Shown: piece after piece, positions 27,259-36,426 of the stretch
Numbering within the stretch: position 1 is the first letter of the stretch
Layout: every line of letters begins with the position of its first letter
Source: Streptomyces sp. LUP47B
GTDB taxonomy: Bacteria; Actinomycetota; Actinomycetes; Streptomycetales; Streptomycetaceae
Reading direction: 5' to 3'
Assembly (NCBI RefSeq): GCF_001746295.1
Contig: NZ_MJAH01000026.1
Span: forward strand, 1 to 64,000
Length of the DNA stretch: 64,000 nucleotides
Translations under genes and position numbers: made by a program
Notes under the pieces: generated by a model
What the model was told of the DNA's origin: nothing
What the model saw: the letters and a program-made list of their open reading frames with translations, nothing else
Database searches by the model: none

Positions 27259-29040
27259 TCAGTCGCCGGCGCTGCCGCCCTGGGCGCCCGCGGCCACGAT
27301 CGCCTTCAGGATCACCGTGTGGATCTGGGCCGGGTCGTTGACCTGCTGGCCGGAGCCACCGGTGGCCTCGGCGAGCTGCTCGGCCTCCGCGCGGTCGGCG
27401 TCGGGGCCCACCGCGATCACGATCAGGGGTACCGGGCGTTCGGGGCTGGAGAGTTTCTCCAGTTCGGAGACCAGCGCTCCACGCGAGATGCTGCCGGGGT
27501 CCTGGTTGACGCCGTCGGTCAGGACGACCAGCGCGTTGAACTTGCCCTCGGCGTAGGAGGAGGTCGCCGCCTTGTACGCGGCGAGCGTGGTGTCGTACAA
27601 CCCCGTCGCTCCGCCCGGCACCGGCTCCAGGCCGCCGAACGCCGCCGACAGCCGCTCGCGCTGGGTGCCGGCCGCGTCCGTGCTGTCGCCCAGCCGGTCC
27701 GTCGGCACCAGGACCTTGTAGTCCTTGTCGCCGTCGAGCTTGGTGGAGAACTCCCACAGGCCGATCTCGTCCTCCTGGGTGAAGGTCGCGAGGGCCTGGA
27801 GGAGGGACGCCTTGGTGACGTCCATCCGGGAGCGGCCGGTGCCCGGCACGGCCTCCGACATGGAGGAGGACGCGTCCACGACCGTGGTGATCCGCGCACT
27901 CTGCACGGTGATCGTCCAGGTGCCGAGGGCCTCCTGCAGTGCCGCAGCCGAGGCGGGCTCCCCGGCCGGTTCCGTATACGGCTGCGGCACCTCGCCACCG
28001 GCCTTCGCGACCAGCGTCTTCGACACCTGGTCGTCGGAGGTGCGGAACCCCTGGTCCGTGAGCAGCTGTTCCTGCTCGGGCTTGCGCAGGTAGGTCATGA
28101 AGCGGATCGCCGCGCGGCTCTCGTCGGTGGTCAGCCGTGTCTCGTCGACCAGGGCATAGGGGTAGTCCAGCCGCGGTGAGCCGTCCTTGGGATAGAAGAA
28201 GTCCAGACCGTCCCCGGACTCCGCCGAGGAGTTCCGGGCGAAGGCCGCCTGCTCGGAGAGGACCAGCGCCTGATTGCGCTTCGGATTGCCCTGCTCGGTG
28301 CCCGAGGAGTCCTGCGGCAGCGTCTCCACGAGCTGGCCGTCGCTGTCGGAGATGCGCTGCGAGAGCGCCTTCATCATGGCCGCGGCCCGAGTCTCCCCGC
28401 CCGCGGCCGCGCCCGCCGCACTGGTGAGCCGGGTGAGGGCGAGCAGACCGGTCGCGCTGCGCGCGGGGTCGGCGGCGCCCAGCTTGAGGGACTCGTCCTG
28501 GAGGGTGGCGCCCGCCAGTTCGAGCCAGCCGTACGTCTTCTTCGGCCAGCCCAGCGACTTCGCGGCGGTCGGAACCATCGCCATCCCGACCGGGCTGGAG
28601 GCCACGTTGCCGACCCGGGCCACCTCCGTCGCGTCGCTGTTCGCGGAGATCTGCTCCATCCACACGTCCGAGTCCGGCACCCACACCTGCGCGCCGGGGT
28701 CCTTGCCGGTCGCGAGCGTGTCCCTGACCTTGTACGACTCGCGCGCGGTCACCGTGATGTCGACGCAGCGTCCGTCGGAGGTGAGGTTCTCGTCGCGGGC
28801 CCGCTCGGCGGCGCTACGCAGGGCGGGGGCGATGTCGGGGGAGGCGGCGAGCTCGAGCCGTACCGCCTCGTCCCGGCAGGAGGAGCCGAAGGAGAGCAGA
28901 CCGCCCTGCACGGCGGCGGCCGTACCGCCGGCGACGGTCAGGACGAGCACCGTCGCGATGGCCACGGTACGGCGGCGTGCGCGTGGGCGGGGGTCGCTGC
29001 CGCCCGCCCCATACTGATCGGGCAAGCTGTGACGTCCCAT
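27259..29040 (-). CDS. Solute-binding and von Willebrand A domain protein
   Basis: A 593-residue exported protein. A basic N-terminus and one hydrophobic anchor (about 24-50, RRRTVAIATVLVLTVAGGTA) are followed by a solute-binding-like domain (about 55-370, beginning VRLELAASPDIAPALRSAAE) and a VWA domain (about 380-575) with the MIDAS motif DASSS and VVLTDG. Such proteins are common in Streptomyces and are assumed to bind ligands or partners at the cell surface. ATG 29040 was chosen (MGRHSLPDQYG); a GGGAGGG lies about 10 bases upstream. Confidence 0.85.
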   Translation of the reverse strand: MGRHSLPDQYGAGGSDPRPRARRRTVAIATVLVLTVAGGTAAAVQGGLLSFGSSCRDEAVRLELAASPDIAPALRSAAERARDENLTSDGRCVDITVTARESYKVRDTLATGKDPGAQVWVPDSDVWMEQISANSDATEVARVGNVASSPVGMAMVPTAAKSLGWPKKTYGWLELAGATLQDESLKLGAADPARSATGLLALTRLTSAAGAAAGGETRAAAMMKALSQRISDSDGQLVETLPQDSSGTEQGNPKRNQALVLSEQAAFARNSSAESGDGLDFFYPKDGSPRLDYPYALVDETRLTTDESRAAIRFMTYLRKPEQEQLLTDQGFRTSDDQVSKTLVAKAGGEVPQPYTEPAGEPASAAALQEALGTWTITVQSARITTVVDASSSMSEAVPGTGRSRMDVTKASLLQALATFTQEDEIGLWEFSTKLDGDKDYKVLVPTDRLGDSTDAAGTQRERLSAAFGGLEPVPGGATGLYDTTLAAYKAATSSYAEGKFNALVVLTDGVNQDPGSISRGALVSELEKLSSPERPVPLIVIAVGPDADRAEAEQLAEATGGSGQQVNDPAQIHTVILKAIVAAGAQGGSAGD

Positions 29041-29227
29041 GGCGGTGGTGCCCTCCCCTGTCGATCTCCGTGCCGGCACGGCCGTGTGTGGCAGGAAAGA
29101 GGGAGGCACGCCCCCGTACGGCGTCCGTCCCCCCGACGGCCTTGCGCACGATCTTCGTCATTTCTTTCGAAGGACCCTAGCGGGGCGGGGATAGGGATGA
29201 GGCTGGATTAGTCAACTGGAGGCAGGT

Positions 29228-30028
29228 GTGCAGGCGGAGGAAGGGGCAGTGGCCGATTCTTTCCCGCAGAAGGCGCTCTCGCGGAGATTTTTCCGTGACG
29301 AGACGCTGCTCGTTCTGGGGCTTTCGCTCGGTGCGAGTGGTGTGTCCGCGCTGATCAGTTTTGTCGGGTCGGTCACCAAACCAGGGGGTCTCAAGGACCA
29401 GGCGGCGACCCTCAACGCCTCGGCCGCGCCGGGCCGTCCCTGGCTGGATCTCGCCTGGCAGCTCTTCGGGATCGCGTCGGCCCTGGTGCCCGTGCTGCTC
29501 GTCGCGCACCTGCTGCTGCGCGAGGGGCAGAGCCTCAGGACCCTCGGCTTCGACCGCACCCGGCCCGGGTTCGACCTCGCCCGGGGGGCCGGGGTCGCGG
29601 CCGTGATCGGCAGCACCGGTATCGCCTTCTATCTGGCCGCGCGTGGTCTGGGTTTCAACCTCACCGTGGTGCCCGAGGCGCTGCCCGACGTGTGGTGGAA
29701 GTACCCCGTGCTGATCCTGTCGGCGATGCAGAACGCGATCCTCGAAGAGGTGATCGTCGTCGGCTATCTGCTGCGCCGGCTCCACCAGTTGGGCTGGACC
29801 CCGGGCACCGCGCTGGTGGCCAGTTCCGTACTGCGTGGCAGTTACCACCTCTACCAGGGCGTCGGCGGCTTCATCGGCAACATGGTGATGGGCGTGGTGT
29901 TCGTCTACCTGTACCGCCGGTGGGGGCGCGTGGGTCCCCTGGTGGTGGCGCATTCCCTGCTCGACATCGGGGCGTTCGTGGGCTACGCGCTCCTCGCGGG
30001 GAAGGTGGGCTGGCTGCCGACCGCGTGA
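29228..30028 (+). CDS. CPBP-family intramembrane metalloprotease
   Basis: A 266-residue membrane protein with about six to eight helices and the CPBP (CAAX protease/bacteriocin-processing) motifs: ILEEVIVVGYLLRRL with the paired catalytic Glu, RGSYHLYQG with His, and VAHSLLDIGAF with His/Asp. It probably cleaves membrane proteins or acts in envelope protection; the substrate is unknown. Two starts are possible, GTG 29228 (TGGAGG 5 bases upstream) and GTG 29249 (GGAGG 8 bases upstream). It ends with zero spacing against the convergent phzF-like gene. Confidence 0.85.
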   Translation: MQAEEGAVADSFPQKALSRRFFRDETLLVLGLSLGASGVSALISFVGSVTKPGGLKDQAATLNASAAPGRPWLDLAWQLFGIASALVPVLLVAHLLLREGQSLRTLGFDRTRPGFDLARGAGVAAVIGSTGIAFYLAARGLGFNLTVVPEALPDVWWKYPVLILSAMQNAILEEVIVVGYLLRRLHQLGWTPGTALVASSVLRGSYHLYQGVGGFIGNMVMGVVFVYLYRRWGRVGPLVVAHSLLDIGAFVGYALLAGKVGWLPTA

Positions 30029-30841
30029 TCAGGCGAGCAGCTCGCCCTCGATGACCGTGACCGCGCTGCCCGTCAGCAGCGTGCGCCCGCCGCGCAGCCC
30101 GGTGCGGACCCGGCCGGAGCGCGGCGAGGCCTGCAGTCCCGTGAGATCCGTACGGCCGAGACGCTCCGACCAGTAGGGGGCCAGAGCGGTGTGCGCGCTG
30201 CCGGTGACCGGGTCCTCGTCGATGCCGACGTTCGGGAAGAAGCAGCGGGAGACGAAGTCGTAGCCCAGGTCCGGGTTCTCGGCGCGGGCGGTGGCTATGA
30301 CGCCGCGCTCCGAATGGGCGGTCAGGGCCTTGAAGTCGGGGCGCAGGGCGTGGACGGTCTTCTCGTCGGCCAGTTCGAGCAGCAGGTCACCGATGTTCGG
30401 GCCGGTGTCGAAGGCGGTGAGCGGTTCGGCGCCCAGCGCCTCGGTGATCCCCTCGGGAAGTTCGACGGGGGTGAGCGGGGCCGTCGGGAAGTCCAGGGTG
30501 ATCGAGCCGTCCTCGCCCCGTGTCGCGACGAGGACTCCGCTGCGGGTGGCGAACCGCACCGGTCCCTCGTGGGCACCCGTGCTGTACAGGACGTGGGCCG
30601 TGGCGAGCGTCGCGTGGCCGCACATGTTCACTTCGGTGGCCGGCGTGAACCAACGCAGCGCCCAGTCGGCCTCGTCGTCCCCGGGGAGCCGGTGAGCGAA
30701 GGCCGTCTCGGCGTGGTTGACCTCCAGGGCGATGTCCTGGAGCCGGTTGTCGTCCGGGAAGGCGTCGTCCAGGAGCAGGACGCCGGCCGGGTTGCCGGTG
30801 AAGGGGCGGGCGGTGAAGGCGTCGACGATTCGGATGCGCAT
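30029..30841 (-). CDS. PhzF-family phenazine biosynthesis-like isomerase/epimerase
   Basis: A 270-residue two-domain PhzF-fold protein. The N-terminal half has DAFTARPFTGNPAGVLLL with catalytic Glu in EVNHAETAF, then LRWFTPATEVNMCGHATLA. The C-terminal half has SRCFFPNVGIDEDPVTGSAH. PhzF proteins catalyse proton-shift isomerisation or epimerisation of small metabolites; no phenazine genes are nearby, so the substrate is unknown. ATG 30841 is the family start; the ribosome site is weak. Confidence 0.9.
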   Translation of the reverse strand: MRIRIVDAFTARPFTGNPAGVLLLDDAFPDDNRLQDIALEVNHAETAFAHRLPGDDEADWALRWFTPATEVNMCGHATLATAHVLYSTGAHEGPVRFATRSGVLVATRGEDGSITLDFPTAPLTPVELPEGITEALGAEPLTAFDTGPNIGDLLLELADEKTVHALRPDFKALTAHSERGVIATARAENPDLGYDFVSRCFFPNVGIDEDPVTGSAHTALAPYWSERLGRTDLTGLQASPRSGRVRTGLRGGRTLLTGSAVTVIEGELLA

Positions 30842-31024
30842 GGTCCGACGGTACGAGGTGATCTCGCGGCCCGGACAAGGCCAATTTCGGGTCGCTGGAC
30901 TGTTTCCCGTGCCGGGACCGGGATCACGTCGGGGGAGTGGCCCTCTGCCCATTGCGCTCTCGGCGGCAAACACTCATTATCAGGAAACCTGTTATTTTAA
31001 CCTTGTAGCGATGGGTGTTCAGTC

Positions 31025-31915
31025 ATGGCGTTCAGCCCCCGAATCCAGGCCAGAGGGATCCAGCTCCTGCTCGGTCGCGTGATGTCCCGCGTACACAAGG
31101 ACCTGCGCTTCACCGACGTCCCGGCGCGGACCGAGAGCCTTCGGGTGGAGACCGGTGCCGGACCGGTGACGTGCACCGTCTACCGTCCGCCGGCCGCCAC
31201 GGACACCCCCGCACCCGTGTACGTCAACTTCCACGGCGGCGGGTTCGTGGTCGCCCGGCCGGAGCAGGACGACCACATCTGCCGCTACATAGCCGCCACG
31301 GCCGGCTGCGTCGTGATCAACGTCGACTACTCGGTCGCGCCGCAGCGGCCGTTCCCCACGCCCGTCACCCAGGCCTACGACGTCACAGCGTGGGTCGCCG
31401 AGAACGGCGCCGCCGGTGGCTGGGACGGTTCGCGGCTCGCCGTGGGCGGACACAGTGCCGGGGCCAACCTGACCGCCGCGGTCTGCCGCCTGGCGAGGGA
31501 AAGCGGCGCCTTCACGCCCCGGCTCCAGATCCTCGACTCGGCACCGCTGGACCAGGTCGCCGATCCGGCCACCAAGCGGTCCCTCGTCGCCAAGCCGCTG
31601 CTCACTCCGCAGCTCATGCGGATCTTCACCGCCGCCTATGTGCCCGATCCCGCCGACCGTGCCCGCCCCCTCGCCTCGCCCGGCCTCGCCGACGACCTCG
31701 CGGGGCTTCCTCCCGCCCTGGTCATCACCGCGGAGAACGACCGCCTGCGCGACGAGGGGGACGCCTACGCCAAGGCCCTGGAGGCCGCCGGCGTCCCGGT
31801 CACCCACCGCGTCTTCGAAGGCGTCGACCACTACTTCACCCACACCGGCCCGGTGCCGTCCGGAAAGGAAGCCATCGATCTGATGGCCACCGCGTTGCGC
31901 GACGCACTGAGGTGA
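31025..31915 (+). CDS. Alpha/beta hydrolase (hormone-sensitive lipase-type esterase)
   Basis: A 296-residue cytoplasmic esterase. The oxyanion motif HGGG is in YVNFHGGGFVVARP, the nucleophile Ser in GGHSAGANLTA, the acid in ENDRLRDEGDAYA and the His in GVDHYFTH, a complete HSL-family catalytic set. The substrate is unknown. The ribosome site before ATG 31025 is weak, and the 60 bases upstream are unusually AT-rich (GAAACCTGTTATTTTAACC), with a CAGGAAACCTG palindrome that could be an operator. Confidence 0.9.
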   Translation: MAFSPRIQARGIQLLLGRVMSRVHKDLRFTDVPARTESLRVETGAGPVTCTVYRPPAATDTPAPVYVNFHGGGFVVARPEQDDHICRYIAATAGCVVINVDYSVAPQRPFPTPVTQAYDVTAWVAENGAAGGWDGSRLAVGGHSAGANLTAAVCRLARESGAFTPRLQILDSAPLDQVADPATKRSLVAKPLLTPQLMRIFTAAYVPDPADRARPLASPGLADDLAGLPPALVITAENDRLRDEGDAYAKALEAAGVPVTHRVFEGVDHYFTHTGPVPSGKEAIDLMATALRDALR

Positions 31916-31928
31916 CCTTGCTGTCCTT

Positions 31929-32353
31929 TCAGACTCTGGCGGCAGCGACTCCTGCGCTGTCCATGTAGTCGCGGACTCGTGTGATCAGTCCGTCGCGGAC
32001 GTGGAGTATCAGGAGACCCGGAACGGTGAACGTGGTGGCTTTGGTGGTCACGTTCCCCTCACGGCATGCTCGGCGATGATCACCTCCGGATCGGCGGTCT
32101 CGTAGGCGGCGACCCTCCGGACCTCCTGCACCTCGGCGGGGGAGGCGCCCCAGGCCGCCCGGTATCCCGCGCGCACGGCCTCGCGTCCCTCGAAGCGCGC
32201 GGGGAAGCCGGGAGAGGTGAACGGGAACTCGTGCACCGCCTCCGTGGCGTAGAGATCGGCGAGATCGTCCGGGGACTTGTCGAGCATGGCCTGGTAGTAG
32301 CAGGTCAGCACCTCGCGAGGGGTGCGAGCGGCAGGTGTGTCCAGAGGTGACAC
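31929..32353 (-). pseudogene. SnoaL-like protein gene with a frameshift
   Basis: A SnoaL/NTF2-fold protein broken by one base. The first frame encodes PREVLTCYYQAMLDKSPDDL through PEVIIAEHAV and then stops at 32048. The second frame continues without a gap as GNVTTKATTF, TVPGLLILHVRDGLITRVRD and YMDSAGVAAARV and ends at 31929. The shift lies at about 32050-32060, where GTGAGGGGAAC would read through if one G were added. Such proteins bind or isomerise small ligands. The start was taken at GTG 32353 (AAGGGA upstream); GTG 32377 is also possible. This is either a real pseudogene or a sequencing error. Confidence 0.8.
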
Positions 32354-33057
32354 GGGAGTCGTCCCTTCGCTCAACACTTGTTGACCCAGTCAGCGTAGGG
32401 TGCCACCACGACCGTGCGCGGGAGCTGTTCGCCGAGAAGGGGTTGGTAACTGTTGGCCGCGGAGTGTGCGTGAGGTCGAGTTAGCTCGATCGTGTGATCG
32501 TCGGCTTCTGGGCTTGCGGCGCCTTGGGTCGTGCGGAGTAACGCCGTACTCACCTGGCCAGGCCGCTCAGAGCACTGGCCTCCCGGGCTTGGACCACGCA
32601 CAGGATGTGTGTCGCCGCCCCGGGGTCGAGTACGCCGGGGATCTGGGGGCACCTCCCACGCCGTTCGGGCAGTGGGGGAGCGCTCAAGACCGTTCGGGGC
32701 GTGCGGCTGGCTGGGGCTCGCTCCTGCTCAGTCTTCAGGAACGGTTCGAGCGCACCACCATCCGCGCCGTGGCGGGTCACCGCGTTGCTGGGCGTCACCA
32801 GCGGCCATCAGCTCCTCGGCCGGGGCCTCGCTGTGTGAGGTCCCGGCCGATCGCATCGCCGCGTTGCTCCGGCCGGCCATCAAGGCCTCGGCGGGACCGT
32901 CGCCGGAGTGAACCTGACGCGCTGATGTCCGGTTCGTGGAGCGCGGTTTCCAGCATCCCCACGTGACGCCGCCCTGCCCGAGGGCCTTGCCATGCGATCG
33001 GTTCCGATATATCGTTGAAGCATCGCGACAGATCAACGATGGAATGGAGTGATTGCG
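32354..33057. other. Long intergenic region with one dispersed palindromic element
   Basis: About 700 bases without a convincing gene. At 32644-32681 there is a palindromic element (GGGGGCACCTCCCAC, then GTGGGGGAG) of the type also seen at 8307-8393. Short open frames exist on both strands but show no recognisable family; part of 32730-32950 looks like degenerate coding sequence of unknown origin. Confidence 0.45.
33005..33042 (+). promoter_or_regulatory. Probable PadR operator
   Basis: A perfect CGATATATCG palindrome at 33005-33014 and a related half ATCAACGAT near 33032-33040 lie directly before the PadR gene. Streptomyces PadR-type proteins usually repress their own gene through such ATAT-containing palindromes. 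Confidence 0.5.
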
Positions 33058-33684
33058 ATGCGTTCCCACGGATTCGAGCGTGGACATGGTGGAGCCGGTC
33101 GTAGGGGCCGTGGTGGCCCCGAGAGCCTGCGGGGTGCCTTCGGGCCCTTCGGTCCGGGCGGTCCTGGTGGCCCCGGCTTCGGAGGGCCGGGCTTCGGCCC
33201 CGGGCCCTGGGGGCCGAGGGGTGGTCGGGGCGGACCCAGGGGGAGGGCGCGGCGCGGTGACGTGCGGGCCTCGATCCTGGCCCTGCTCAAGGACCGGCCC
33301 ATGCACGGTTACGAGATGATCCAGGAGATCGCCGAGCGCAGCGGCGGGGCGTGGAAGCCCAGTCCCGGCTCGGTGTACCCCACCCTCCAGCTACTGGAGG
33401 ACGAGGGGCTGATCGCCAGTGAGAGCGAGGGCGGCAAGAAGCTGTTCGCCCTCACCGAGGCCGGCCGTACCGCGGCCGACGAGGGCCCCGACGCGCCTTG
33501 GGAGGAAGCCTCCCGTGGCATCGACTTCGAGGCGCTCGGTGAGATCCGGCAGGCCGGCTTCGGTCTGATGGAGGCCTTCGGTCAGGTCTGGAAGACCGGC
33601 AGCAAGGAACAGCGCGAGAAGGCGCTGGCCGTCATCAACGAGACCCGCAAGAAGCTGTACCTCATCCTCGCCGATGAGGACTGA
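33058..33684 (+). CDS. PadR-family transcriptional regulator
   Basis: A 208-residue regulator. Residues 1-70 are a low-complexity Gly/Pro/Arg tail, followed by the PadR winged helix (about 72-150) with ILALLKDRPMHGYEMIQEIA, PSPGSVYPTLQLLEDEGLI and FALTEAGR, and a helical dimerisation end. The family usually represses efflux or detoxification genes in response to aromatic or drug ligands; no obvious target gene other than itself is adjacent. ATG 33058 has GGAG 8 bases upstream. Confidence 0.88.
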   Translation: MRSHGFERGHGGAGRRGRGGPESLRGAFGPFGPGGPGGPGFGGPGFGPGPWGPRGGRGGPRGRARRGDVRASILALLKDRPMHGYEMIQEIAERSGGAWKPSPGSVYPTLQLLEDEGLIASESEGGKKLFALTEAGRTAADEGPDAPWEEASRGIDFEALGEIRQAGFGLMEAFGQVWKTGSKEQREKALAVINETRKKLYLILADED

Positions 33685-33714
33685 GGCAGCGCCGGGCAGT
33701 CGTGAGGCGATCAG

Positions 33715-33748
33715 AAGGCGCCCCGTGGAGCGATCCGCGGGGCGCCTT
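33715..33748. terminator. Bidirectional terminator between padR and the SRPBCC gene
   Basis: AAGGCGCCCCG (33715-33725) pairs exactly with CGGGGCGCCTT (33738-33748). It lies between two convergent gene ends. Confidence 0.8.
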
Positions 33749-33819
33749 CCTGTGGGCGGCGCACATGGGCAGCACTCCCTTGTACGGGGCGCGCTTGTGC
33801 GGGCTCACTTGGGCGGCGC

Positions 33820-34248
33820 TCACTCCACCAGTCCGGCCAGCTTCCGCAGCGACTCGTTCAGTGCGGCCGTCCCCGAGTCCTTCAGCTTGCCCGCCATCAA
33901 GGAGACGGCGGCGCCCGTGAACTCGCCGTCGATGCGGACCGTGGTGGCGTCGCCGTCGGGGGTCAGGGTGTAGCGCGTGGCCACGCTCACCGCCATCGGG
34001 CCCTTGCCCCGGATGGCGAACAGCCGGGCAGGCTCCACCTGGTCGATGGTCCATTCGACCTCGGCGGGGAAGCCCATCAGCTTCATGTTCTCCTGGAAGG
34101 TTCCGCCCGGTTCGAGAACCGTCGGGCCGCCCTTGGGGAAGCTGGTGTGGGTCGCGTTCCACTCCCCGTGCGCGGACCAGTCGGTGAGCTGGGCCCAGAC
34201 CTTCTCCGCGGGTGCCGAAATGCGTGCCTCCGCGCTGATTTCCGCCAT
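33820..34248 (-). CDS. SRPBCC-family protein (polyketide cyclase/dehydrase-like)
   Basis: A 142-residue START-like fold protein. It has an N-terminal strand and helix (AEISAEARISAPAEKVWAQL), a central WNATHTSFPKGG...EWTIDQVEPARLFAIRG and a long C-terminal helix (LKDSGTAALNESLRKLAGLV). The cavity of this fold binds hydrophobic ligands; the specific role is unknown. GAGG precedes ATG 34248 on the minus strand. Confidence 0.87.
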   Translation of the reverse strand: MAEISAEARISAPAEKVWAQLTDWSAHGEWNATHTSFPKGGPTVLEPGGTFQENMKLMGFPAEVEWTIDQVEPARLFAIRGKGPMAVSVATRYTLTPDGDATTVRIDGEFTGAAVSLMAGKLKDSGTAALNESLRKLAGLVE

Positions 34249-34347
34249 GCGGCCACCTCTTCGTGTCGGGCTGTGGTGTCGCGGAAAGTAGCCGCAGGGG
34301 GCGCAACATTCAATACTGATGAACCGTCAGAAAACGCGGAGGCGCGT

Positions 34348-34512
34348 TCAGTCCACCTGTCGTATCACCGCCGCGTCGAACAGGTCCCACGCGCGCGGGA
34401 ACGCGCTCTCGTCGTGGCAGTGCCACGCTTCCCAGAACGGGTCGGCGAGCAGCGCGTCCCCCAGGGCGCACGACGGGGCGGCGGACGTCGACCGGGGCGG
34501 AAAGGTTTGATC
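34348..34512 (-). pseudogene. Short coding fragment of unknown gene
   Basis: On the minus strand one frame reads CALGDALLADPFWEAWHC, HDESAFPRAWDLFDAA and VIRQVD before a stop at 34348, with nearly all codons ending in G or C, as in real Streptomyces genes. A stop lies just upstream in the same frame and no start codon is present, while the neighbouring frame opens with ATG (MRSNLSAPVD) about 50 codons before. This suggests a small gene with a frameshift, or the 3' end of a lost gene. I do not recognise the family. Confidence 0.35.
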
Positions 34513-34619
34513 TCATCCGTAAGGAGGAGATTCCGGCTGCGGGGTCCGCTCTCCGTGGGACGCGAAGATGCTTCCCCTCGGGGATGACCCGATGCGGTGG
34601 GGCTGATGAGGTGGGGGAT

Positions 34620-35186
34620 GTGCACCCCCGTATCCCCCGGCAGTCGGCCCGCGAACAGAGCGGCCCGCCGCCGGTCAGTCCGGACGGCGATGTCAGGCTC
34701 AGCGCGGAACTGACAGCGGTGGTCTCCGGTGCCCGCAGGCGCGCGCTGCGGGACGGGGACCGGCAGATCGACACGGCCCATCTGCTGCACTCACTCCTGG
34801 ACGCCGACGCCGAGGCGTACGCCGTCTTCGACGCGGAACCCCAGTTGCCGAGGCTCCTCGGCTATCTCGTGCAGCGCAGCATCGGCTACGGACTGCGCTG
34901 GCAGGGCACCGTGGAGGACTCCGGCGCCGTTCCCGCGGTGACGACGGCCGAGGGACTCTCACCGCTCGCCGCGGGCGCGATGGAATACGCCTGCGCAAGG
35001 GCCGAGCGCCGCGCCGACGGACCCGCCCGCGGGATCGATCTGCTCGCGGCGATCCTGGTGGACCCCGAGTCGCGGGCCGTCGAGGTGCTGACCCGGGCGG
35101 GAATGGACGCCCGTGCCGTGTCCGCGCGGATCGACGACCGCCTGCCCGGAGGACTGTGGGGCGGCCCGCCACGGTCCAGCCGCTGA
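34620..35186 (+). CDS. Clp N-terminal domain protein
   Basis: A 188-residue protein formed by the double Clp_N repeat without any AAA+ ATPase. The first repeat has LSAELTAVVSGARRRALRDG and IDTAHLLHSLLD, the second LSPLAAGAMEYACARAE and RGIDLLAAILVDPES. Stand-alone Clp_N proteins probably act as adaptors or substrate-binding partners of ClpC-type chaperones. The start is uncertain; GTG 34620 is preferred for the GAGGTGGGGG upstream. Confidence 0.8.
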   Translation: MHPRIPRQSAREQSGPPPVSPDGDVRLSAELTAVVSGARRRALRDGDRQIDTAHLLHSLLDADAEAYAVFDAEPQLPRLLGYLVQRSIGYGLRWQGTVEDSGAVPAVTTAEGLSPLAAGAMEYACARAERRADGPARGIDLLAAILVDPESRAVEVLTRAGMDARAVSARIDDRLPGGLWGGPPRSSR

Positions 35187-35238
35187 GACAGGAGTCATCG
35201 GGGGTGACGCTCATGTCCTGCCCTGTCATCATAGGCCG

Positions 35239-36234
35239 GTGCATACGTCTGAGAGCAGCAGGGCCAGTGAGGGCAAGGGCGTCGGACTCGGTCTCGCGCT
35301 GGTGTCCGCGCTCGCCTTCGGCGGATCAGGGGTGGCGGCCAAGCCGTTGATCGAGGCGGGCCTCGATCCGCTGCACGTGGTGTGGCTGAGGGTGGCGGGC
35401 GCCGCCCTGGTGATGCTGCCGCTCGCCGTCCGCCACCGCGCGCTGCTGCGCAGCCGTCCCGCCCTGCTCGCCGGCTTCGGGCTGCTCGGCGTGGCCGGCG
35501 TGCAGGCCTTCTATTTCGCCTCGATCTCCCGCATCCCCGTCGGTGTCGCCCTGCTCGTCGAGTACCTCGCCCCCGCCCTGGTGCTCGGCTGGGTGCGGTT
35601 CGTGCAGCGACGGCCCGTCACCCGTGCCGCCGCGCTCGGCGTGGTCCTCGCCGTGGGCGGGCTCGCGTGCGTCGTCGAGGTCTGGTCGGGTCTGAGTTTC
35701 GACGCTCTCGGACTGCTCCTCGCGCTCGGCGCCGCCTGCTGCCAGGTCGGCTACTTCGTCCTGTCCGACCAGGGCAGCGACTCCGGCGAGGTCCCCGATC
35801 CGCTCGGCGTGATCGCGTACGGCCTTCTCGTCGGGACCGCCGTCCTGACCGTCGTGGCCCGCCCCTGGACGATGGACTTCTCCGTCCTCGCGCAGCGCGC
35901 CGACATGAACGGCACCCCGGTCGCGGCCGGCCTGCTGCTCGGCTGGATCGTGCTGATCGCCACCGTCCTCGCCTACGTCACCGGTGTGGTGTCGGTGCGC
36001 AGGCTCTCACCGGCGATAGCCGGGGTCGTGGCCTGTCTCGAAGCGGTCGTCGCGACCGTCCTCGCCTGGGTGCTGCTCGGTGAACACCTTTCGGCGCCGC
36101 AGATCGTGGGTGGCGCGGTGGTCCTGCTCGGCGCCTTCATCGCGCAGTCGTCGACCCCGGCCAAGGGTTCCGTGGAACCGGTCGCGACCGGTGGCGCCGA
36201 AAGTCGGTTGTCCGCCCGGGAGAACGCCGCCTAG
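35239..36234 (+). CDS. EamA-family (DMT) exporter
   Basis: A 331-residue drug/metabolite transporter with ten hydrophobic helices in two EamA repeats. The first includes SALAFGGSGVAAKPLIEAGL and FYFASISRIPVGVALLVEYL, the second VSVRRLSPAIAGVVACLEAV. These are typically exporters of amino acids or small metabolites (RhtA type). GTG 35239 is the likely start, with a weak ribosome site. The next gene, 190 bases on, is another EamA protein in the same direction. Confidence 0.87.
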   Translation: MHTSESSRASEGKGVGLGLALVSALAFGGSGVAAKPLIEAGLDPLHVVWLRVAGAALVMLPLAVRHRALLRSRPALLAGFGLLGVAGVQAFYFASISRIPVGVALLVEYLAPALVLGWVRFVQRRPVTRAAALGVVLAVGGLACVVEVWSGLSFDALGLLLALGAACCQVGYFVLSDQGSDSGEVPDPLGVIAYGLLVGTAVLTVVARPWTMDFSVLAQRADMNGTPVAAGLLLGWIVLIATVLAYVTGVVSVRRLSPAIAGVVACLEAVVATVLAWVLLGEHLSAPQIVGGAVVLLGAFIAQSSTPAKGSVEPVATGGAESRLSARENAA

Positions 36235-36426
36235 GCTCCCGGTTCATGCACACGCGCACGTTGATCGTTTCTCCGCCGGCCGCCTGAGGCGGGCCCTCCG
36301 GAGACCACGCCCGGCCATGCCGCCGGGCTGAACGGTGCTGCCCGCAGACGAAGTCCGCGGACCCCGCCACCGAGCGGGTGTCCTCTTCCGAACTTCCGCG
36401 CCTCGGCGCATCTGCGGAGAGAACAC

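Noticed and set aside
32531..32966. Plus-strand open frames in the long intergenic region
   Set aside because: No recognisable domain, no ribosome sites, and they run through a palindromic dispersed element.
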